Shown: one piece after another, positions 14,065-19,884 of the stretch | Numbering within the stretch: the stretch's first letter is position 1 | Layout: the number at the start of each line of letters is the position of its first letter | From: Zoogloeaceae bacterium | Lineage (GTDB): Bacteria; Pseudomonadota; Gammaproteobacteria; Burkholderiales; Rhodocyclaceae | DNA: 19,884 nt | Assembly (NCBI GenBank): GCA_031290955.1 | Contig: JAISLJ010000075.1 | Coordinates: forward strand, 1 to 19,884 | Direction of reading: 5' to 3' | Translations under genes and position numbers: made by a program | The notes under the pieces: generated by a model | What the model saw: the letters and a program-made list of their open reading frames with translations, nothing else | What the model was told of the DNA's origin: nothing | The model's database searches: none

Positions 14065-16862
14065 CGTGCGTCGTTCCGGACAAGATGGCCCCGCAGGCAT
14101 CGGAATGCGCCACCTTCCTTCATTTCGGCGCGCTCTCCGCCGAGTTCCCGCGCTGGTTGTGCCCGGTCTTCGCGGCATACCTGCGCTACGCCACGGAACC
14201 CACCCGCCTCGTCCTCGCCGCCGACCGCCTGTCGCGCAAGGCCGCGCGCGCCCTCCACGCGGCAGCGGCACAGTACGGGATTAGCCCGTTCCTGGAGATC
14301 ATCCGGATCACGGATGCCGAACAGCATCGGGCGCTGTGCCGGATGGCGCATGTCGCGCTCTGCGCCCGGAATTCCCGCAAACGTGACATCATCGAGGCGG
14401 CCCGTCAGGGCTTGCCCCTCCTGCATGTGCACACGGAGATCGGCGCAAGCGCCCCCACACTGCCGGGCTTGCACCTCGTGCCGGATTCCCCGGAGGAACT
14501 CGCCGCCCTGCTCCGCGCCCTGTTCCGGGAACCCGGCCTGCGCCGGGCGTTGCGCCGGGATCAACAGGCCGCGCTCACAAACCGCTCCCTCTTCCGGAAG
14601 GCGCTGCGCAAACTGGCGCGACCATTCGGCTTCGCCCGCCAGCCCGGCGCGGCCTGGAAGCTGGAAGGCCCTTTCGATTCCAGCTACAGCCTTGCCCTCG
14701 TCAACCGGTCGCTGGCATGCGCCTTGCAGTCTCGTGGCATCGACATCGGCCTCGACATCACTCCCGAAAGCGCCGAATCGCCCCCAGACGCCCGCTTTCT
14801 CGCCGAGCATCCGGACATCCAGCGCCTGCACCAGCGCGGGCAGGCAGGCGACGGCTGGAACGATGTCGTCCTGCGCAACACCTATCCGCCCACCACGCTT
14901 GTCATGCAGGGCAATACACGGGTCATGCAATCCTACGCCTGGGAAGAAACCGCCTTCCCCGAACGCTTTGCCAGCGGCTTCAACCACCGGCTCGACCTGA
15001 TTACCGTCCTCTCCCGCCAGAGCGAAAAAATCCTGCGCGATTCTGGCGTATCTCTTCCCATCACCGTCGTCGGGTGCGGCGGCGACCACATCGACATGCC
15101 TGCCGCGCCCTCCCTCCCCGGCGATTTCGGCAAGGAATACCGTTTCCTGCACATCTCCTCTGCCTTTCCGCGCAAGGGAGTGGATGCGCTCCTCGCCGCG
15201 TGGGGCAAGGCGTTCCGGGCGACAGACCCGGTCTCGCTCATCCTCAAGACCGTTCCCAATCCGCACAATGATGTCCAAGAACAACTCGCGGCCTGGCGGG
15301 AACGCGATCCCGGCTATCCGGACGTAATCCTGATTAACGAGGATTGGCCGCCGAAGCGCATCCACGCCCTCTACCGGCACTGCCATGCCCTCGTCGCGCC
15401 CAGCCGCGGAGAAGGCTTCGGGCTGCCGTGCCTGGAGGCCATGCGTCTGGGGCTGCCCCTGATCGTCACCGGCTGGGGCGGGCAGATGGATTTCGTGAAT
15501 GCGGACAATGCCTGGCTCATCGACCACAGTTTCGCCCCGGCCCGCTCCCATCTTGAAACCGGGCATTCCGCCTGGGCCGAGCCGGATGTCGACCACCTCG
15601 CGCAATGCCTGCGGGAAGTGCATGCCGCGCCTTCGGAAATCCTGGAAGCCAAGACCCGCAAGGCGCGACAGGTCGCCCAGGCCCACACCTGGGCACGGGT
15701 GGCCCAGCGCACCGAAGAAAGCCTCGCCCAACTGGAAGCCCGGCCCCAGATCAGCCACGAACCGCACATCGTCTGCGTTTCAAGCTGGAACGACCGCTGT
15801 GGCATCGCAACCTACGCCGGATTCCTCCTTGCCGCCTGTCCGCCCGGCCGATTGCGCGTCTTTGCCTGTCATACGGACGAACCCAGCGCAGCCGATGCGC
15901 CCAACGTTTTCCGCTGCTGGCGGAAGCACGCGACCGAACCCTTGCGCGCCATCCTGAACGCCGTTACGGCCGATGCCATTGTAATTCAACAGCATCCGGA
16001 CTTCATCCGGCCGCAACAGCTTGCCGCATTGCTCGCGGACGCGCAGGCCAGGGGACAACAGACGCATCTCTTCCTGCACAAGAGCCATGAGTTCAGCCAG
16101 GTAAAGACGAGTCCCTTCGCGCCCTGCCGCGCCATCCTGGCGCAGACGACGCGCATCTACGTTCATGGGATTCAGGATCTCAACAACCTGAAAAGTTTCG
16201 GGCTGGAAGAAAACGTGACGCTTTTCCCGCATGGCATTCCTGTCTTCCCACGGGCGGATCGGGAAGAACTGCGTAAAAAACACGGGCTTGCCCAGAAGCG
16301 CGTCATCGCCGCCTATGGCTTCCTGATGCCGCACAAGGGTTGCCAGCCATTGCTGCGGGCCGTGCATCGCCTCCTCCCGGAAGCGCCCGACCTGCATCTC
16401 ATCCTGTGCTGTGCCCTGTATCCAAACCACGCATCCCATGAGGAACACCGGCAACTGGAGGCGCTCATCCGGGAACTGAAGATGGAAGCGCGCGTGACGC
16501 GCATCCACGCCTTCCTGCCCGAGGCAGAGAGCCTGCAATGGCTTTGCATGGCGGATTTGCAGGTTTTTCCCTACCAGCACAGCGAGGAATCCGCGAGCGG
16601 CGCCGTGCGCATGGGCTTCACCAGCGGTCAGCCCGTCGCCGTCACGCCGCTTGCCATTTTCGACGACCTGGGCGATGCCGTCTGGCGATTGCCGGGAACA
16701 GATGTCGATTCCATCGCCTCCGGTTTGCGTGCCTGGCTCGCACAACCGGGATTGCTCCAACCGATCCAGGAAAATGCTCGCCGTTTCCTCGCTGCCCGCG
16801 CCTGGCCCACGGTCTCCCGACGTTTTCTGAATCTCCTGCATGGCCTTGCCAATCCGCTGTGA
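14061..16862 (+). CDS. Multi-domain glycosyltransferase with two GT4 domains and a truncated N-terminal GT-like segment
   Basis: The 933-residue protein appears to contain three segments. Residues about 1-185 look like the C-terminal half of a GT4 enzyme (GLPLLHVHTE, then PDSPEELAALLRALF). Residues about 200-560 form a GT4 domain with FLHISSAFPRKGVD and the EX7E motif in SRGEGFGLPCLEAM (E451, E459), followed by GWGGQMDFVN. Residues about 565-930 form a second GT4 domain starting CVSSWNDRCGIATYA, with YGFLMPHKG (752-760) and HSEESASGAVR (840-850), in which the second EX7E position appears to be Arg. The protein is cytoplasmic by composition. Its ATG overlaps the methyltransferase stop (ATGA). 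It probably builds the glycan exported by Wzm/Wzt, as two-domain polymerases do in E. coli O9a; the sugars cannot be predicted. Confidence 0.85.
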   Translation: MTCVVPDKMAPQASECATFLHFGALSAEFPRWLCPVFAAYLRYATEPTRLVLAADRLSRKAARALHAAAAQYGISPFLEIIRITDAEQHRALCRMAHVALCARNSRKRDIIEAARQGLPLLHVHTEIGASAPTLPGLHLVPDSPEELAALLRALFREPGLRRALRRDQQAALTNRSLFRKALRKLARPFGFARQPGAAWKLEGPFDSSYSLALVNRSLACALQSRGIDIGLDITPESAESPPDARFLAEHPDIQRLHQRGQAGDGWNDVVLRNTYPPTTLVMQGNTRVMQSYAWEETAFPERFASGFNHRLDLITVLSRQSEKILRDSGVSLPITVVGCGGDHIDMPAAPSLPGDFGKEYRFLHISSAFPRKGVDALLAAWGKAFRATDPVSLILKTVPNPHNDVQEQLAAWRERDPGYPDVILINEDWPPKRIHALYRHCHALVAPSRGEGFGLPCLEAMRLGLPLIVTGWGGQMDFVNADNAWLIDHSFAPARSHLETGHSAWAEPDVDHLAQCLREVHAAPSEILEAKTRKARQVAQAHTWARVAQRTEESLAQLEARPQISHEPHIVCVSSWNDRCGIATYAGFLLAACPPGRLRVFACHTDEPSAADAPNVFRCWRKHATEPLRAILNAVTADAIVIQQHPDFIRPQQLAALLADAQARGQQTHLFLHKSHEFSQVKTSPFAPCRAILAQTTRIYVHGIQDLNNLKSFGLEENVTLFPHGIPVFPRADREELRKKHGLAQKRVIAAYGFLMPHKGCQPLLRAVHRLLPEAPDLHLILCCALYPNHASHEEHRQLEALIRELKMEARVTRIHAFLPEAESLQWLCMADLQVFPYQHSEESASGAVRMGFTSGQPVAVTPLAIFDDLGDAVWRLPGTDVDSIASGLRAWLAQPGLLQPIQENARRFLAARAWPTVSRRFLNLLHGLANPL

Positions 16863-16938
16863 CGCGCGACGCAATTTCGGTTTTCCCGGATGGGCGGATT
16901 CCAGGATCAAGATTCCCGAATTTTCCCGAGTCAAAGAA

Positions 16939-18837
16939 TCAAAATATCCCGCGTTCACGCAAGGCATCACAGGTCGCCACATGCTCCGGCAAGGCCTCCC
17001 GGCAAAAATCCTGCAAATGGGCGCGCGCATAGGATTGCGCTGCGGCTTTGGCCTGCGGCGTCAATAAATCCAAGGCGGCCTCCGCAGTCTCGAATTCGCC
17101 CGAGGCATACAGGTAGAGGATGTTGTTGTATTCAAGTTGTGGCATGCCCTTTCCGGTACGAATCATCGATTGCGTTACCCCGGTCCGAACAGAATACCAG
17201 CGCGCAATTTCGTTGCGGGACATCGCCCGGCGAATATCCTTTGCGAGCACAAATGTTGCAACGGAATAATTGAGAAAGACAGTGGTCGCATACATCGCCT
17301 CCATGGTACTGATCTGGCTTCTGGCGACATCAGCACTGTCGCCAAGCAGATGCAATCTGAACATCGGGATCCAATCGACAAGGTTCTCCAGATAGACGAG
17401 ACTTTCCGGATCTTTTTTCATGACCAGGACGCTTCCATGAATAATCCACACCGGCAAACTGATTTCGGCATCCGGTCTTTCCAGAACCTTCCGTATTTCC
17501 GTTTCCAGCCGATCAATCTTCCCCTCTCCAAGAAGGGCCGCAAAATAGTTGTCACGGGCAGAGGAATCGTTCGGATGCTGCGCATAGGTCCACCCCCAAA
17601 GCTTTGTGTCATTTTCCCAAGAAGGAACGATGATTGCGGTGGAAATCAAGGCCATGAGTAGCCACCCGGCAGGAAGTATCCAGAAAATACGCAAATTTAC
17701 CGTAAGCTTTCCCCGTAAGAATCGTCCAAATATCCGATCATAACGTATCATGCAAACGGCAATAGACCAAAATGCCAATGGCGCTGCCAGGTAACGGTCA
17801 CTGATGACATCTCCAGTGCTTCCCGGAATCCTCAGCAAAACAGGAATGAGATAAATAAAGCCCGCGATGAAAACCGAAGCCGCAGCCGAACGTTTATGGA
17901 AAGACTGAAATAAAATCCAGAACAGGAAAGAAACAGCAGCAAGACACGCCAAGGCATCGGCCATCGCAAAGTTCACGTCGAGAGGATGTCGCGGGCTGAT
18001 ACTATAAAACGGAACAAAGGCATCCTGAAAATAAAGCTTCAACGCCACGAGGGGAGTACCAATGCTACTTCTGGTATCCAAAATACTATTTTCTGAATAA
18101 TAGCGATAGACAAAATAGATGAAAAGCGCCACCGCGAATGCGATCCAGAATTTCCGATTTTCCAGCAGAAAGTTTCCGAGGATTGCTTTCACGTTTGTGC
18201 CATTCCCATGACCCAAGATCGCGGCATGAAGGAAAAACAGAGAAAGCGGGATCAGGAGAGCGATTTCCTTGGAAAACAAGGCGCACAAGGAAAAGAACGC
18301 AAACGCAAAAATCCTGCGGAAAGCGCGCCCATTCCCCAAGAAGGCGTGGGTTACGCAAAGAATGAACGTCGTCACAAAAAGATCGAACCGACCGGAAATC
18401 CAGACAACCGGCTCCGTCAAGGCCGGATGAAGCGCATAAATGAGCGCCGAAAAAAACGCGATCCCTTCCGGATTTTCTCGTTGCAGTATCCTAGCGACTC
18501 GCAATGCCAGCCAGAATAAAATAATAACATTCGCAACAAAAAACACCAGGTTCGTTGCATGAAAAAACTTAGAATTCCAGCCAGAAAGATATGCATCCAG
18601 ACAATACGAGAGAATGACCAAAGGGCGAAAATACGGAAGGTCCGACAAAAAATGGCGTCCCAAGCCATGTGCGGTCACCCCGTTTTCCAACAAGACGCTA
18701 ACACAAGCGGCAAGGATCGTCTGGTCATCCCAGACATATCCGAATCCAATCGTCTGGCAATACAGGAACAATACGAGCAAAATAATGATGCCAAGCAAAA
18801 AAGGAATTTTCAAATGGGCCGTCGTTCCTGGATTCAT
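16939..18837 (-). CDS. GT-C/TMTC-like multi-pass membrane protein with helical C-terminal domain (copy 1)
   Basis: The 632-residue protein has about ten hydrophobic segments in its first 400 residues and a soluble, mostly helical C-terminal region (about 430-632). The first periplasmic loop has FGYVWDDQTIL (D37, D38), followed by PYFRPLVILSY and FFHATNLVFF. These features resemble TMTC and PMT-type GT-C glycosyltransferases, which use polyprenyl-phosphate sugars. The C-terminal region has TPR-like helices and ends with a cysteine-containing segment, LQDFCREALP and TCDALRERG. The start MNPGTTAH was preferred because GGGAG lies 5 bases upstream; ATG 18849, four codons earlier, is an alternative. 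It lies 24 bases downstream of a paralogous gene. Coding composition is much more AT-rich than the polysaccharide block. The membrane-glycosyltransferase role is inferred. Confidence 0.75.
   Translation of the reverse strand: MNPGTTAHLKIPFLLGIIILLVLFLYCQTIGFGYVWDDQTILAACVSVLLENGVTAHGLGRHFLSDLPYFRPLVILSYCLDAYLSGWNSKFFHATNLVFFVANVIILFWLALRVARILQRENPEGIAFFSALIYALHPALTEPVVWISGRFDLFVTTFILCVTHAFLGNGRAFRRIFAFAFFSLCALFSKEIALLIPLSLFFLHAAILGHGNGTNVKAILGNFLLENRKFWIAFAVALFIYFVYRYYSENSILDTRSSIGTPLVALKLYFQDAFVPFYSISPRHPLDVNFAMADALACLAAVSFLFWILFQSFHKRSAAASVFIAGFIYLIPVLLRIPGSTGDVISDRYLAAPLAFWSIAVCMIRYDRIFGRFLRGKLTVNLRIFWILPAGWLLMALISTAIIVPSWENDTKLWGWTYAQHPNDSSARDNYFAALLGEGKIDRLETEIRKVLERPDAEISLPVWIIHGSVLVMKKDPESLVYLENLVDWIPMFRLHLLGDSADVARSQISTMEAMYATTVFLNYSVATFVLAKDIRRAMSRNEIARWYSVRTGVTQSMIRTGKGMPQLEYNNILYLYASGEFETAEAALDLLTPQAKAAAQSYARAHLQDFCREALPEHVATCDALRERGIF
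16994..17026. repeat. 33-bp exact direct repeat, copy A
   Basis: This 33-base stretch is identical to 18917-18949. It lies in the 3' ends of the two paralogous GT-C-like genes and encodes part of AHLQDFCREA. A further 13 identical bases follow one mismatch later. Such identity at the nucleotide level, beside much lower similarity elsewhere in the genes, suggests recombination or conversion. Confidence 0.9.
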
Positions 18838-18861
18838 ATTGGCTCCCATGCCATCAAAACA

Positions 18862-19884
18862 TCAAAACACGCCATGCTTGCGCAAAAAATCACACGTTTC
18901 CGTATGCTTCGGCAAAGCCTCCCGGCAAAAATCCTGCAAATGGGCGCGCACATAGGATTGCGCCGCGGCCTTGGCTTGTGGCGTCAATAAATTCAAGGCC
19001 GCCTCCGCAGCGTCGAGTTCACCCAGGGCATATCGATAGAGGATGTTATTGTATTCTAATTCAAGCTTCGCCAATTCTTCCCGCCCGGAGCGAATGATCA
19101 ATTGCTCAAGCTTTGTTTGGGCAGAATACCAACGCGCAATCTCATTGAGGGCCATCGCACGGGAAATATCTTTTCCAAACGCAAACACCGCGATCGAGTA
19201 GTCGAGAAAGACATTCGTTGCGTGCAAGGCATTTGAGACAGAGACCTGATTCCCGTCGCCGGGGGATAAATGCGCCTTGAACATTGGTGCCGCATTGACA
19301 AGGGCTTCCAGATAGACAAGGCTTTCCGGATCCTTTTTCTCGATCAGCACGTTACCATAGGTCACCCATACATGCATATCGATTTCTTCTGCGTCCGTAG
19401 TTTCCTGAAGATGCTGGATCTCTTTTTCCAGCTGATCGATCTGTTTATCCCGGAGAAGGGCCGTAAAATAGTTGAGGCGGGTAAACTCGTCATTCGGGTG
19501 TAACTCATAGGTCCATTTCCAAAGACTCGCTTCGTTCTTCCAAAAGGGAATGATCGTCGCGGTGGAAACCAGGGCCAGGATCAGCCACCCGGCTGGAAGC
19601 ACCCAGAAAATACGCCAATTCAACCTGAACTTTTCCCGCAAGGAATGGACGAATAACAGATCATAACGCGCCATGCTGACGGCAATGACCCAGAACGCCA
19701 GTGGCGCAGCCAAATAACGATCGCCAATCGCATCTCCAGAACTCTTGCCCGGAGCCAGCAGCAAAACGGGAACGAGATACAGGAAACCAGCCATGAAAAT
19801 CGAAGCAGCAATCGAACGCTTGCGAAGAGATTGGAACAAAATCCAGAGCAGGAGAACCACGGCAACACGGCACATCAGGAGATC
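18862..19884 (-). CDS. GT-C/TMTC-like membrane protein (copy 2), 5' end beyond window
   Basis: The frame is open to the right edge, so only the C-terminal 340 residues or so are seen; by comparison with copy 1 roughly 300 N-terminal residues are missing from the window. The visible part has the last three or so hydrophobic segments, including GDRYLAAPLAFW and RIFWVLPAGWLILALVS, followed by a soluble helical domain that contains EYNNILYRYA and ends LLTPQAKAAAQSY, LQDFCREALP. It aligns with copy 1 along its whole visible length without large gaps, with somewhat more than half of residues identical by eye. Copy 1 starts shortly after its stop, so they are a tandem pair on one transcript. The Met at 19875 is internal and not a true start. 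Confidence 0.78.
   Translation of the reverse strand, partial: DLLMCRVAVVLLLWILFQSLRKRSIAASIFMAGFLYLVPVLLLAPGKSSGDAIGDRYLAAPLAFWVIAVSMARYDLLFVHSLREKFRLNWRIFWVLPAGWLILALVSTATIIPFWKNEASLWKWTYELHPNDEFTRLNYFTALLRDKQIDQLEKEIQHLQETTDAEEIDMHVWVTYGNVLIEKKDPESLVYLEALVNAAPMFKAHLSPGDGNQVSVSNALHATNVFLDYSIAVFAFGKDISRAMALNEIARWYSAQTKLEQLIIRSGREELAKLELEYNNILYRYALGELDAAEAALNLLTPQAKAAAQSYVRAHLQDFCREALPKHTETCDFLRKHGVF
18917..18949. repeat. 33-bp exact direct repeat, copy B
   Basis: Identical to 16994-17026, offset by 1923 bases, at the equivalent codons of the second GT-C-like gene. It could allow homologous deletion or fusion of the two genes. Confidence 0.9.

Overview
This window is 19.9 kb of bacterial chromosome. 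Most of it is GC-rich (well above 60 % by eye), and the gene set (DUF815 ATPase next to mltA, a fused NadM-Nudix enzyme, a 568-residue glutamine-dependent NadE, HtpX, TadA) points to a Gram-negative proteobacterium, most likely a betaproteobacterium. That placement is an inference from gene content and cannot be fixed to a genus by reading. No rRNA, tRNA or CRISPR array was found.

Positions 1-10634 look like ordinary chromosomal backbone with small scars. A fragment of an IS-type transposase carries a hairpin-forming dispersed repeat at the left edge. Next come a DUF815 ATPase (minus) divergent from mltA and nadM-nudix (plus), and then, after an inverted repeat, a minus-strand series. In transcription order this series is nadE, htpX, an LRV protein with a cysteine-rich Fe-S type N-terminus, and a second Nudix enzyme (NudF-like). 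htpX has a close match to a sigma-32 heat-shock promoter and a structured leader. Three proteins here act on NAD or ADP-ribose (NadM-Nudix, NudF, NadE), so the segment reads as a loose NAD-metabolism neighbourhood. Between nadE and the next plus-strand gene lies a short frame with RTX-like nonapeptide repeats, probably a gene remnant, whose stop overlaps the nadE start. A neurotransmitter:sodium-symporter family transporter and tadA follow on the plus strand.

Positions 10864-16862 form an accessory surface-polysaccharide block. It opens with a 53-residue stub of a PHP-domain phosphoesterase whose stop codon overlaps the start of the first ABC gene. Then follow wzm, wzt with a C-terminal glycan-recognition type domain, a methyltransferase with a predicted coiled coil, and a 933-residue multi-domain glycosyltransferase. 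Every junction is a 1- or 4-base overlap, so the block is one translationally compact operon. The layout matches the known ABC-transporter-dependent O-antigen logic, in which a modifying enzyme caps the chain end and the Wzt C-domain reads the cap before export.

Positions 16939-19884 hold two tandem minus-strand paralogues, one running off the right edge. They encode large membrane proteins with a GT-C/TMTC-like first loop (DD motif) and a helical C-terminal domain. Their base composition is clearly more AT-rich than everything to the left, and they share an exact 33-bp repeat near their 3' ends, which suggests recent duplication or conversion and horizontal acquisition.
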